Positions 35,504-44,694 of a DNA stretch of 64,000 bases are shown piece by piece; the first letter of the stretch is position 1; every line of letters begins with the position of its first letter. The position numbers were made by a program, and so were the translations under genes. The stretch comes from Telluria sp042683405. Lineage in GTDB: Bacteria > Pseudomonadota > Gammaproteobacteria > Burkholderiales > Burkholderiaceae_D. Where the stretch lies: NCBI RefSeq assembly GCF_042683405.1, contig NZ_JBHUJS010000001.1, forward strand, positions 310,001 to 374,000, in the 5' to 3' direction. The notes under the pieces are model-generated. The model was not told the origin of the DNA. It saw only the letters and a program-made list of their open reading frames with translations, and did no database searches.

Positions 35504-35974
35504 GAGGTCATTCCCTGTCAGCGTCGATGGGCCGAGTATAAACCCGAAACTGAACAGCGGTTGATGCGCGATTCAATTGCCTGAGTTGTAACGGAAGTGT
35601 GAATGCGCGGCGCGACCGGTAAATAATTGTAAGAAGTTCATCCGTGCGCGAATCCGGCTCCTAAGATGAAGCTGTTTTTCTCTCTCTCCACAGTAAAGTG
35701 GTCTTGCCCGCAGCCCCCTGCGGGCTTTTTTTGCCCGCACGATTCGCACGTCCGGTGCATTTCGTCCCCCGATTTTGCTCAACGGTCCCCGCCTGGCTGC
35801 GGTTCGTCGGAAAACCCGCGCCGCGCCTGCATGGCTCGCTATAGTTACGATGCCCATTGTTGCGGCTTTATCGCTGGCTTGTATCGTTAAGTAACAGGTG
35901 AGCCGGGCTGATCCATCAGAGCTAGAATGTTCACCACCGCCAGCATTGCGGCTCGCGGTACCTATCAAAAAGAC
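35504..35974. other. 471-bp intergenic region with an orphan terminator
   Basis: No convincing gene lies between the divergent protease and TonB-receptor genes. The one clear signal is the plus-strand terminator at 35706-35732. It has no gene before it, so a short transcript must start to its left or the receptor leader must pass through it. A possible short frame from 35666 (MKLFFSLSTVKW) runs through the terminator stem and is probably not a gene. The receptor start itself lacks an obvious strong promoter. Confidence 0.6.
35706..35732 (+). terminator. strong Rho-independent terminator with no upstream gene
   Basis: The 8-bp stem GCCCGCAG / CTGCGGGC with a CCCC loop is followed by seven T residues. 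It reads on the plus strand, 242 bp before the TonB-receptor start, and no plus-strand gene ends before it. It may end a small RNA or act as an attenuator for the receptor. Confidence 0.85.
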
Positions 35975-38239
35975 ATGAATAAACTGATTCCTTTGGCGGC
36001 ATGCATTGCCGCGATGTTCCCTGCAGCCCAGGCATATGCCGCCGGCCAGGCAGCGGTTCCCCAGACTCCACCCACGGAAAACAGCACGGTCCAGGCAGCG
36101 CCTGCACAGCAGCCTGCCGCGCAGGCGCCGCAAGGCGTGCTGCCGCAGGTGAACGTGAGCGGCACCCGCTCCAACGAGAACGAGCAGCGCCAGTTGTCGA
36201 CCGCAGCCAAGATCGTGATCGGCCGCGAAGAACTCGACCGCAACGGCGACACCAGCATCACGGAAGTGCTCAAGCGCCTGCCGGGCGTGACCATCGGCGG
36301 GGCGCCGGGTCGCGGCGGCGGCGGCGTGCGCATGCGCGGCATGAGCGGCAACTACACCCAGATGCTGGTGAACGGCGAGCGTCCGCCTCCAGGCTTCTCG
36401 CTCGAATCGCTGCCGCCCGAGCAGGTCGAGCGCATCGAAGTGATGCGCGGACCGGTCGCGGAGCACAGCACCCAGGCGATCGCCGGCACCATCAACATCG
36501 TGCTGCGCGAGGGCTATCGCCAGAAGGACCGTACGATCACGGTGGCCGATAATATCGAGAACGGCCGCCACGGCGCCAACGTGTCGCTGACGATCCCCGG
36601 AGGGAAAGACAAGCTGACCTGGCTGCTTAACGGCACGATCAACAGCAACGCGCGCTCGGACGAAAGCACCACGCACCTGGTCGAGACCAACATCGACGGT
36701 TCGCCGCGTACGCTGCAGGATATCTCCGACCGCGGTACCAGCCGCAGTACCGGCTTCCACCTGGCGCCGCGCGTCTCGTACAAGTTCGACAACGGCGATA
36801 CGCTGACTTACCAGCAGTTTGTGATGGCGAACCGCTCGCGCAGCAATGCCAGCAGCGACATCGCGCATGCGTACGGCGAAGCGCCGGAGTACACGCACCT
36901 CGATTCGCGCAGCGAAAACACGGCGATGTTCACGCGTGGCTTCGGCAACTGGCTGCACAAGATGGACAAAGGCGCCAAGCTGGACGTCAAGTTCGGCTTT
37001 GGCGGCGGCCGTGCCAAGAACGAGGCCAACCGCGTCGGCGTCATCGGCGCGCAGGAAAACCTCTGGATGGACGACTTCAATCTGCGCCAGACCGGTGTCT
37101 CCACGGGCGGCAAATACACCTCGCCGATGGGCGAAGGCCACCTGCTGGCTGCCGGCTGGGACATCGAATCCCAGTCCCGCAACGAGACCCGTATCTCGGT
37201 GCGCAACGGCCAGCCGCTGTTCAGCGAATCCGGACGCAAGGTCTCAGCGGACACGCACCGGGTGGCCGCGTTCGTGCAGGACGAGTGGGACGTCAGCAAG
37301 CAGTTCTCCACCTACCTCGGCCTGCGGTGGGAAGGCATCCGCACCAACAGCGCCACCGTGGGCTACGAGGTGCGCAACACGTCCAGCGTCTGGAGTCCGG
37401 TGCTGCACGGCGTGTGGCGCATTCCCGGCCGCGAGAAAGACCAGGTCCGGGCCAGCCTGACGCGCAGCTACAAGGCGCCCGGCATCAACGAGCTGATTGC
37501 CGCGCCGTTCATCAGCACGCGCAACACCCGCACCTCGCCGGACGTCATGGGCAATCCGGACCTCAAGCCGGAGCTGGCCACCGGCATCGACCTCGCGTAC
37601 GAGCGCTATATCGGCCGCAGTGGCATCATCTCGGCCAGCGCGTTCTTCCGCAAGATCGACGACCTGACCCGCCGCGAGACCACCGAACGCGTCAACGACC
37701 GCGGCGAATTGCGCTGGGTGTCCATGCCGGTCAACATCGGCAGCGCCACGAGCCGCGGCATCGAACTCGAAGCCAAGCTGCAGCTGGTCGAACTGGTCAA
37801 GACGGCGCCGAACATCGACTTGCGCGCCAACTATAGCCGCTTCTGGTCGAGCGTCGACGGGATCCCCGGCCCGGACAACCGCCTGGCCGAGCAGCCTTCG
37901 CAGACGGGCAATCTCGGCATCGACTACCGCATGAAGGAGCTGCCGCTGACGCTGGGCGGGAGCATCAACTGGACGCCGGACTATGCCATCCAGGTGAATG
38001 CCGACGAGATTTCGCGCCTCGACACCAAGCGCCAGATCGACGTGTACGGCCTGTGGAAAATCGATCCGCGCACCCAGCTGCGCATTTCGGCCAACAACGT
38101 GGGCCCGCGCGACTACGATACCAGCCGCGATGTGGTGGTGCGGTCCGGCCCTGGCATGGCGCCCCTGTACACCCACAGTTCGGATACCATCAGCCGCACA
38201 TACACGACGTTTGGCATCCGCTACGAAACCAAATTCTGA
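35975..38239 (+). CDS. TonB-dependent outer-membrane receptor
   Basis: The protein has 754 residues. A signal peptide (MNKLIPLAACIAAMFPAAQAYA) is followed by an Ala/Pro/Gln-rich stretch and VLPQVNVSGTRSNENEQ. The plug domain (about 75-190) contains ITEVLKRLPGVTI, VRMRGMSGNYTQMLVNGERP and QVERIEVMRGP, then AIAGTINIVLREG. The 22-strand barrel ends in TFGIRYETKF with a terminal Phe. This belongs to the siderophore/peptide-type receptors. Two periplasmic-type M13 peptidases follow, 30 bp and then about 90 bp apart, which hints at peptide or siderophore-peptide handling. No Fur box or FecIR-type regulator is seen. MNKLIPL was chosen over an upstream ATG. Confidence 0.92.
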   Translation: MNKLIPLAACIAAMFPAAQAYAAGQAAVPQTPPTENSTVQAAPAQQPAAQAPQGVLPQVNVSGTRSNENEQRQLSTAAKIVIGREELDRNGDTSITEVLKRLPGVTIGGAPGRGGGGVRMRGMSGNYTQMLVNGERPPPGFSLESLPPEQVERIEVMRGPVAEHSTQAIAGTINIVLREGYRQKDRTITVADNIENGRHGANVSLTIPGGKDKLTWLLNGTINSNARSDESTTHLVETNIDGSPRTLQDISDRGTSRSTGFHLAPRVSYKFDNGDTLTYQQFVMANRSRSNASSDIAHAYGEAPEYTHLDSRSENTAMFTRGFGNWLHKMDKGAKLDVKFGFGGGRAKNEANRVGVIGAQENLWMDDFNLRQTGVSTGGKYTSPMGEGHLLAAGWDIESQSRNETRISVRNGQPLFSESGRKVSADTHRVAAFVQDEWDVSKQFSTYLGLRWEGIRTNSATVGYEVRNTSSVWSPVLHGVWRIPGREKDQVRASLTRSYKAPGINELIAAPFISTRNTRTSPDVMGNPDLKPELATGIDLAYERYIGRSGIISASAFFRKIDDLTRRETTERVNDRGELRWVSMPVNIGSATSRGIELEAKLQLVELVKTAPNIDLRANYSRFWSSVDGIPGPDNRLAEQPSQTGNLGIDYRMKELPLTLGGSINWTPDYAIQVNADEISRLDTKRQIDVYGLWKIDPRTQLRISANNVGPRDYDTSRDVVVRSGPGMAPLYTHSSDTISRTYTTFGIRYETKF

Positions 38240-38269
38240 TAACTCCAACCTGAAAGAGAGAGCAGCGCA

Positions 38270-40294
38270 ATGAAGAGACAAATCCTGACCACCCTGGCAC
38301 TGTCCCTTGCCGCCGCATTCGGCGGCGCGCACGCGGCGCCGGTGTCCGGCATCGAGACCCAGCACATCGACCAGAGCGTGCGCGCCCAGGACGACTTCTA
38401 CCAGTACCTGAACGGCGGCTGGATCAAGACCGCCGAAATCCCGGCTGACCGCTCGAGCTGGGGCAGCTTCGCCAAGCTGCGCGAAGACACCGTGCCGCAG
38501 GTCCAGAAGCTGATCGAAGCGGCGCAGAAGGACACCAGCGCCAAGGCGGGTTCCGAGAAGCGCAAGATCGGCGACTTCTACGCCTCCTACATGGACGAGC
38601 AGGCCGTCGAGAAGCTTGGCTACAAGCCGCTGGCGGGCGAACTGCAGCGCATCCGCGCCATCAAGGACAAGAAGGCCATCCCCGGCCTGATCGCCCACCT
38701 GTCGAAAATCGGCGTGGCGACCCCGTACCGCTTCGGCGTGAGCCAGGATGCGCGCGCATCGACCGTGTACGCGACCTACATGTCGCAAGCGGGCCTGGGC
38801 ATGCCGGACCGCGACTACTACCTGAAGAAGGATGATCCGAAGCTGTCGGCAGTGCGCGACAAGTACGTGAAACACGTCGAAACCATGCTGGCGCTGGCCG
38901 GCAACAAGGACGCCGCAGCCAAGGCAGCCCAGATCCTCGCGCTGGAAACCGCGCTGGCCGAAGTGCAGTGGACCCGCGTGGACAACCGCGACGCGAACAA
39001 GCGCTACAACAAGTTCGAAGTGTCCAAGCTCGACACGCTCGCGCCGGGCTTCGACTTCAAGGGCGCGCTGGCCGCATCGGGCCTGGGCCAGTCGCAGTAC
39101 GTGATCGTGTCGCAGCCTAGCTACGTGACCGGCTTCCACAAGGTGCTGGAATCGCAAAGCCTGGACGCATGGAAGTCATACTTCGAATTCCAGCTGCTGC
39201 GCGGCTACGCGGAATACCTCTCGAAGGACTTCGTCGACGCGGACTTCGAGTTCTATGGCAAGACCATCAGCGGCGTGACCGAGCAGCGTCCACGCTGGAA
39301 GCGCGCTACCGCCGCCACCGAATCGGTGCTGGGCGAGGCAGTCGGCAAGCTGTACGTGGCCGAACACTTCCCGGCAGAGCGCAAGGCCAAGATGGAAGTC
39401 CTGGTCAAGAACCTGATGGCCGCCTACAAGGACAGCATCGACCAGCTGGACTGGATGAGCCCAGCGACCAAGCAGGAAGCGCAAGCCAAGCTGGCCAAGT
39501 TCTCGACCAAGATCGGCTATCCGAACGTGTGGCGCGACTACTCGGCGTACAAGGTCGTCAAGGGTGACCTGGTCGGCAACATCATGCGCGCATCGGAATT
39601 CGGCTACCAGCGCAACGTGACCAAGCTGGGCAAGCCGATCGACCGCGAAGAGTGGGGCATGACGCCGCAGACCATCAACGCGTACTACCGTTCGACCATG
39701 AACGAGATCGTATTCCCGGCCGCGATCCTGCAGCCGCCGTTCTTCGACGCGAACGCGGATGACGCGGTCAACTACGGCGCGATCGGCGCCGTGATCGGCC
39801 ACGAAATCAGCCACGGCTTCGACGACAACGGCAGCAAGTCCGACGGCGACGGCAACCTGCGCAACTGGTGGACCGAGGAAGACCGCAAGAACTTCATGGT
39901 CAAGGCCGACGCGCTCACCAAGCAGTACGACGCCTACAGCCCGGTCCCTGGCTACAACGTCAACGGCAAGCTGACCCTGGGCGAAAACATCGCCGACAAC
40001 TCGGGCCTGGCGATCGCCTACAAGGCATACAAGATCTCCCTGGGCGGCAAGCCGGCCCCGGTGATCGACAACCTGACCGGCGAGCAGCGCTTCTACATGG
40101 GCTTCGGCCAGGTGTGGCGCGCCAAGATGCGCGATGAAGCGATGATCGTGCAGCTCAAGACCGACCCGCACTCGCCGGGCATGTACCGCGCCAACGGCAC
40201 GGTGCAGAACCAGCCGGGCTTCTACGAAGCCTTCGGCGTGAAGGAAGGCGACAAGATGTACGTGGCGCCGGAAAAGCGCGTCATCATCTGGTAA
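38270..40294 (+). CDS. M13-family zinc metallopeptidase (PepO/neprilysin-like), copy 1
   Basis: This 674-residue gluzincin has a signal peptide (MKRQILTTLALSLAAAFGGAHA) for export. The large N-terminal helical domain is followed by a catalytic domain with zinc motif HEISH (His511, His515) in GAVIGHEISHGFDDNG and the third-ligand motif ENIAD (Glu572-Asp576). NAYYRSTMNEIVFPAAILQPPFFD and the ending PEKRVIIW are also typical of M13 enzymes. It should cleave short peptides in the periplasm. GAGAGAG precedes the ATG, 30 bp after the receptor gene. A terminator separates it from a close paralogue. Confidence 0.94.
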   Translation: MKRQILTTLALSLAAAFGGAHAAPVSGIETQHIDQSVRAQDDFYQYLNGGWIKTAEIPADRSSWGSFAKLREDTVPQVQKLIEAAQKDTSAKAGSEKRKIGDFYASYMDEQAVEKLGYKPLAGELQRIRAIKDKKAIPGLIAHLSKIGVATPYRFGVSQDARASTVYATYMSQAGLGMPDRDYYLKKDDPKLSAVRDKYVKHVETMLALAGNKDAAAKAAQILALETALAEVQWTRVDNRDANKRYNKFEVSKLDTLAPGFDFKGALAASGLGQSQYVIVSQPSYVTGFHKVLESQSLDAWKSYFEFQLLRGYAEYLSKDFVDADFEFYGKTISGVTEQRPRWKRATAATESVLGEAVGKLYVAEHFPAERKAKMEVLVKNLMAAYKDSIDQLDWMSPATKQEAQAKLAKFSTKIGYPNVWRDYSAYKVVKGDLVGNIMRASEFGYQRNVTKLGKPIDREEWGMTPQTINAYYRSTMNEIVFPAAILQPPFFDANADDAVNYGAIGAVIGHEISHGFDDNGSKSDGDGNLRNWWTEEDRKNFMVKADALTKQYDAYSPVPGYNVNGKLTLGENIADNSGLAIAYKAYKISLGGKPAPVIDNLTGEQRFYMGFGQVWRAKMRDEAMIVQLKTDPHSPGMYRANGTVQNQPGFYEAFGVKEGDKMYVAPEKRVIIW

Positions 40295-40315
40295 GCACCG
40301 AACGGTGATAAAGTG

Positions 40316-40341
40316 AAGGGCTGGGCGACCAGCCCTTTTTT
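40316..40341 (+). terminator. terminator between the two M13 peptidase genes
   Basis: A 9-bp stem, AAGGGCTGG / CCAGCCCTT, with a GCGA tetraloop is followed by a T tract, 21 bases after the first M13 stop. It means the second M13 gene needs partial read-through or its own promoter. Confidence 0.9.
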
Positions 40342-40387
40342 CATCATTAGAACAAAGACAAGACAAGACTACGGAGAAAAGAGACGA

Positions 40388-42463
40388 ATGAAACGTTACC
40401 TCGTAAGTGCACTCGCACTGAGCCTGATCGCAGGCCTTGCCCATTCGGCGGACAGCGCCAAGAGCGGCGCCGCCAAGCCGATGACCAAAGCCGCCGCCAG
40501 CGCCGCGCTGTCCGGCATCGAAATGCAGCACGTGGACAAGGGCGTGCGCGCCCAGGACGACTTCTTCCTGCACCTGAACGGCGGCTGGATGAGGAACACC
40601 GAGATCCCGGCCGACCGTTCGAGCTGGGGCTCGTTCCACAAGCTGATCGAAGACACCCAGCCGAAGCTGCTGGCGATCATCGACGGCGCAGCCAAGGCCC
40701 CGAACAAGGTGGCCGGCTCGGACCAGCAGAAGATCGGCGACTTCTACGCCAGCTTCATGGACGAAGCGAAGCTGGAGCAACTGGGCATCCAGCCGCTGGC
40801 CGCCGAACTGGCGAAGATCGCCGCGCTCAAGGACAAGGCGGAACTGCCGGCCTACATGGCGCACGCGAGCAGCCGCGGCATCGCCGCGCCGTATGATTTC
40901 TACATCCACCAGGACGCCAAGGATTCGACCCGCTACGTGGCCGACATCGTGCAAAGCGGCCTGGGCATGCCGGACCGCGACTACTACCTGAAGGACGACG
41001 ACGCCAAGCTGTCCGCGATCCGCACCGCCTACCTCGCGCACGTCGGCAAGATGCTGGCGCTGGCGGGCGACGCCAACGCCGCCGCCAACGCCAAGGCGGT
41101 GGTCGATCTCGAGACCGAACTGGCCAGGGCGCAGTGGACCAAGGTCGAGAACCGCGACCCGGTCAAGACCTACAACAAGGTCGAGATCGCGAAGATGGGC
41201 GAGATCGCCCCGGGCCACGACTGGAAGGCCTACCTCGACGCGGCCGGCATCAGCGCCAAGGCATCCTCGGTGATCGTCAGCCAGCCGAGCTACCTGAAAG
41301 CTTTCGCCGGAATCGCCGACAAGACCCCGCTCGAGACCTGGAAGACCTACTTCCAGTGGCAGGCGATCCGTTCGTATGCGGGCTTCCTGTCCAAGCCGTT
41401 CGCGGACGAGAACTTCGCGTTCTACGGCACCACGCTGTCCGGCGCCAAGGAGCAGCGTCCGCGCTGGAAGCGCGGCGTGTCGAGCGTCGAGACCGCGATG
41501 GGCGACCTGCTGGGCAAGGTCTACGTCGAAAAGCACTTCCCGGCCGAGTACAAGGCGCGCATGGAAGTGCTGGTCAAGAACCTGCTGGTCGCCTACAAGG
41601 ACTCGATCAACACGCTGGACTGGATGAGCCCTGCCACCAAGAAGGAAGCGCAGGCCAAGCTGGCCAAGTTCACCCCGAAGATCGGCTACCCGAACAAGTG
41701 GAAAGACTACTCCGCGCTGACCGTGTCGAAGGACGACCTGGTGGGCAACGTGGCGCGTGCGCGTGCGCTGGCGCACAACCGCGAGCTGGCCAAGCTGGGC
41801 GCACCGATCGACCGCGACGAGTGGCTGATGACGCCGCAGACCATCAACGCGTACTACAACCCGGAACTGAACGAGATCGTGTTCCCGGCCGCGATCCTGC
41901 AGCCGCCGTTCTTCGATCCGAAGGCGGATGACGCGGTCAACTACGGCGCGATCGGCGCGGTGATCGGCCACGAGATCAGCCACGGCTTCGACGACCAGGG
42001 TTCGCAGTACGACGGTGACGGCAACCTGCGCAACTGGTGGACCGAATCGGACCACAAGAACTTCGGCGCCAAGGCTGACATGCTGGTCGCTCAGTACAAC
42101 GGCTACAGCCCGCTGCCGGGCTACAACGTCAACGGCAAGCTGACGCTGGGCGAGAACATCGCCGACAACTCCGGCCTGGCGATCGCGTACAAGGCGTACA
42201 AGCTGTCCCTGAAGGGCAAGAAGGCACCGGTAATCGACGGCCTGACGGGCGAGCAGCGCTTCTACGCCGGCTTCGGCCAGGTATGGCGCAGCAAGATGCG
42301 TGAAGCGGCGCAGATCCAGCAGATCAAGACCGACCCGCACGCGCCTGGCGAGTTCCGCGCCAACGGCACGCTCAAGAACCAGCCTGGCTTCTACGAAGCG
42401 TTCGGCGTGAAGAAGGGCGACAAGATGTACCTGGAGCCGAAGGACCGCGTCATCATCTGGTAA
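40388..42463 (+). CDS. M13-family zinc metallopeptidase, copy 2
   Basis: This 691-residue paralogue of the preceding gene is collinear and strongly similar throughout. Both contain long shared stretches such as GMPDRDYYLK, DEWLMTPQTINAYY/EEWGMTPQTINAYY and FDDxGSxxDGDGNLRNWWTE. The signal peptide is MKRYLVSALALSLIAGLAHS. Zinc ligands are His528 and His532 (HEISH) and Glu589 (ENIAD). Relative to copy 1 it has an extra Ala/Lys-rich segment of about 17 residues just after the signal peptide. I start at MKRYLVSAL, after GGAGAAAAG. An upstream in-frame ATG lies in the terminator and is rejected. The pair is a tandem duplication. Confidence 0.94.
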   Translation: MKRYLVSALALSLIAGLAHSADSAKSGAAKPMTKAAASAALSGIEMQHVDKGVRAQDDFFLHLNGGWMRNTEIPADRSSWGSFHKLIEDTQPKLLAIIDGAAKAPNKVAGSDQQKIGDFYASFMDEAKLEQLGIQPLAAELAKIAALKDKAELPAYMAHASSRGIAAPYDFYIHQDAKDSTRYVADIVQSGLGMPDRDYYLKDDDAKLSAIRTAYLAHVGKMLALAGDANAAANAKAVVDLETELARAQWTKVENRDPVKTYNKVEIAKMGEIAPGHDWKAYLDAAGISAKASSVIVSQPSYLKAFAGIADKTPLETWKTYFQWQAIRSYAGFLSKPFADENFAFYGTTLSGAKEQRPRWKRGVSSVETAMGDLLGKVYVEKHFPAEYKARMEVLVKNLLVAYKDSINTLDWMSPATKKEAQAKLAKFTPKIGYPNKWKDYSALTVSKDDLVGNVARARALAHNRELAKLGAPIDRDEWLMTPQTINAYYNPELNEIVFPAAILQPPFFDPKADDAVNYGAIGAVIGHEISHGFDDQGSQYDGDGNLRNWWTESDHKNFGAKADMLVAQYNGYSPLPGYNVNGKLTLGENIADNSGLAIAYKAYKLSLKGKKAPVIDGLTGEQRFYAGFGQVWRSKMREAAQIQQIKTDPHAPGEFRANGTLKNQPGFYEAFGVKKGDKMYLEPKDRVIIW

Positions 42464-42522
42464 CGCCAGGCGTCCCTGGCCGGGTTGCACCCGGCAGGGA
42501 CCAGGCTAAGCTAGCGAGAGAG

Positions 42523-42555
42523 AAGGGCAACGCACATCCGCGTTGCCCTTTTTTT
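42523..42555 (+). terminator. terminator after the second M13 gene
   Basis: An 11-bp perfect stem, AAGGGCAACGC / GCGTTGCCCTT, with a six-base loop is followed by seven T residues in all. Confidence 0.95.
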
Positions 42556-42857
42556 GCGCCTGCGCCGGGCTAATCACCACGATTTTGGCGATATTTTTAA
42601 AGTATCACAGGGGCCATTTCGATACACCCAAAGTGTCACGGCTCGTCGCGCCCAAGGCGGAGGAGGCCACGGCCCCGTACTGGGTAGGGAAGGAGACGCC
42701 GCTTGCGCGCGACCTCGGCATCGATCCCAGCGTTCGCCGGGATGACGGGAATGCTGCGGCGCGAGTCCCGCTCGTGCGGCTGCCGCAGTCGTCCTGCCGG
42801 AACCACAGGACGAAAAAAAACCGCTCCGAAGAGCGGTTCCTTTTCCGGAGGCGCCGA
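42556..42857. other. intergenic region between M13 gene and cytochrome gene
   Basis: There is no credible gene in these 302 bases. The right part, at about 42717-42757, contains ATCCCAGCG...CGCCGGGATGACGGGAAT. This is an imperfect member of the CGTCATTCCCG palindrome type seen intact after phaB. The far right holds the terminator of the minus-strand cytochrome gene. The left part includes AT-richer DNA around 42580-42620 with no recognisable signal. Confidence 0.6.
42813..42838 (-). terminator. terminator of the dihaem cytochrome gene
   Basis: Read on the minus strand, AACCGCTC-TTCG-GAGCGGTT is followed by a run of T. It has an 8-bp stem and a UUCG tetraloop and lies 19 bases after the cytochrome stop codon. 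Confidence 0.93.
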
Positions 42858-43757
42858 TTACTTCGAAGCGCCGACCATGTAGTCCACAGCCGCCTTGACG
42901 TCCGCGTCCGGGGCAGTCGAGCCGCCCTTCGGTGGCATCATGCCGCTCTTGCCCTGGAAGCCCTTGATCGCGTGATCGTACAGGGTTGCGTTGCCCTGGG
43001 CGATACGCGCGGCCCAGGCGGCCTTGTCGCCGACCTTCGGTGCACCGGCGATACCAGCGCCGTGGCAGGCCGCGCACGATGCGTCATAGACCTTCTTGCC
43101 GTCGACTGCTGGCGCTGCCGCCACGGGTGCGGTGGCTGGCGCGGCTGGCGCTGCGCCTGGTGCTGCCGCAGCGCGCGCCGCATCGGCGTCGAGTGCTGCT
43201 TCCGCTGCTGCCGGCGTTGGCGCTGCGTCAGCTGCCGCTGCAGGTGCTGCCGGTGCAGCTGGTTCCTGGAACTTGGCGCCCGACTGGTTTGCCATGAACA
43301 CGACTGCGCGTGCGACTTCGTAGTTGTCCAGGTCAGGGTTGCCGCCCTTCGCCGGCATCGCGCGGATGCCTTCGATGGCGTGCTTGACGACGGTGTCGTA
43401 GCCTGCAGCCAGGCGTGGCGCCCAGGCAGCGGCGTCGCCGGTCTTCGGTGCGCCAGCGGCGCCGGAGCCGTGGCAGGCCACGCAGGTCGAGGTGTACACG
43501 GCTTCGCCGGTCTGGAACACGCGCGGCGCGTTCGGATCCGTCAGCGTGAAGCCTTCGTCGGCGACGGGCTTGATGCGGGCGGCGACCGCCTCGTTGCCGA
43601 GGGCTTCGGTGCCGGCGCCGGTCAGCTTGTTGGTCGTCACAAAGTGCACGATCAGGATGATGCCGATGACAATGACTGCAAAGAAGCCGATCACCGCGGC
43701 GATGAGCTGCTTGGGCGTCTTGATGGCGGATTCGTGTTCGTTATGTGCGTCGCTCAT
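42858..43757 (-). CDS. membrane-anchored dihaem cytochrome c (c5-type domains)
   Basis: The protein has 299 residues. An N-terminal helix (about 17-40, LIAAVIGFFAVIVIGIILIV) anchors two class I cytochrome c domains in the periplasm. Haem motifs are Cys92-V-A-Cys95-His96 and Cys228-A-A-Cys231-His232. Each is followed by the c5-like GAPKxGDxAAW stretch and a candidate Met ligand (in IRAMPAKGG and GMMPPKGG). The two domains are near-repeats of each other, joined by about 55 residues of almost pure Ala/Pro. It probably carries electrons between a quinol-oxidising complex and a terminal oxidase. The gene is alone, with its own terminator. Confidence 0.92.
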   Translation of the reverse strand: MSDAHNEHESAIKTPKQLIAAVIGFFAVIVIGIILIVHFVTTNKLTGAGTEALGNEAVAARIKPVADEGFTLTDPNAPRVFQTGEAVYTSTCVACHGSGAAGAPKTGDAAAWAPRLAAGYDTVVKHAIEGIRAMPAKGGNPDLDNYEVARAVVFMANQSGAKFQEPAAPAAPAAAADAAPTPAAAEAALDADAARAAAAPGAAPAAPATAPVAAAPAVDGKKVYDASCAACHGAGIAGAPKVGDKAAWAARIAQGNATLYDHAIKGFQGKSGMMPPKGGSTAPDADVKAAVDYMVGASK

Positions 43758-43947
43758 GATTTCCTTGGTACGTATGTTCGAAACTGTCGGGCGCCGGGAA
43801 CCCTGAAGGGTCGCAAAGATGCGCCAAACCTATGATTATAGACGCAATCATATTGCCTGGGAACGCGTTTGGCCGGGTTTTCCACGCTTTTCATGGACGG
43901 GTGTGCGGAAAGAATGTATCCTTCGCATCTCTCCGCAACACCCCCGC

Positions 43948-44023
43948 GCGGCTGTAGCTCAGTGGATAGAGTATTGGCCTCCGAAGCCAAGGGTCGCTGG
44001 TTCGATCCCAGCCAGCCGCGCCA
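43948..44023 (+). tRNA. tRNA-Arg (anticodon CCG)
   Basis: The sequence folds as a full cloverleaf. The acceptor stem GCGGCTG pairs with CAGCCGC, TAGCTCAG begins the D arm, the anticodon loop CTCCGAA gives CCG, and GTTCGATCC lies in the T arm. It has G73 and an encoded CCA end at 44021-44023. It reads CGG arginine codons. A degenerate copy of its last 28 bases lies at 44695-44725. Confidence 0.97.
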
Positions 44024-44269
44024 CACTTCACCTTTCCAGGCAGAAAACGCAACAGCGGCCACCGCTGCCCGCCTCATGTCGCCCGGTTCTGATTTTTCCC
44101 ATTTCGAGACAGTTTCGTGATGCCGCGCCCGCGTCCCTTGTTTGTAATCGGCGCTAGCCTAGACTGAAATACCGCAAGTGCAATACCGGCTTTGCGGCAT
44201 CCGACGCCCGCCACGAGGCCGAGTCGGCGCGACGTCTGCCCAAAGAACTCTCTTTGTGAAGGAATGATC

Positions 44270-44692
44270 ATGCGACGACTAACAACTACCATCATTCCCG
44301 CCTGTCTGCTGGCGCTTGCTGCGAGCGCCGGTGCGCAAACCCAGGCCTATCCCCCACCCGATACGGCGCCGATCTCGACCGTGAAAGTGACGCCTGCACA
44401 AAAAGGGGTCCGGCTCATGCCCGACGAGGTCAAGCAGATTGCCGGCAACTATGACATGGAGAATGGCTGGCAACTGGAAGTGCGCGGCAAGCCCGATTAT
44501 ATTGACGCGACCATCGACACCCAACCGTCGATGCGGCTCAGGGCCGTGTCGAAGAACAAGTTCGTCTCCGGCGACGGCAATGTGACGATGGAATTCAACC
44601 AGGGCGAGGCCGGCGATATGAAGATGAGTTACGTCCCCGACCCGAGCAAGCCATCGATGGTGTCGATCCCCGCACGGAGGGCCAAGCGCTGA
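44270..44692 (+). CDS. exported hypothetical protein, 140 aa
   Basis: The N terminus is a signal peptide (MRRLTTTIIPACLLALAASAGAQ), so the mature protein of about 117 residues is periplasmic or secreted. The central pattern IAGNYDMENGWQLEVRGKPDYI, then LRAVSKNKFVS and VTMEFNQGEAG, resembles small lipocalin-like DUF3471-type beta domains. That is only a weak impression. I use the second ATG because AAGGA lies six bases before it, while the first ATG abuts the ribosome-binding site. The gene is the only occupant of the segment between tRNA-Arg and the partial copy of its 3' end. This suggests it arrived with an integrated element. Confidence 0.7.
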   Translation: MRRLTTTIIPACLLALAASAGAQTQAYPPPDTAPISTVKVTPAQKGVRLMPDEVKQIAGNYDMENGWQLEVRGKPDYIDATIDTQPSMRLRAVSKNKFVSGDGNVTMEFNQGEAGDMKMSYVPDPSKPSMVSIPARRAKR

Positions 44693-44694
44693 AC

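Noticed and set aside
35666..35890. Small open frame MKLFFSLSTVKW overlapping the orphan terminator
   Set aside because: It runs through the terminator stem and T tract and has no clear ribosome-binding site. A non-coding transcript is more likely.
39176..42490. Open frame of 1104 codons antisense to both M13 genes
   Set aside because: Pure antisense shadow of two recognised metallopeptidases; no start signal or domain.
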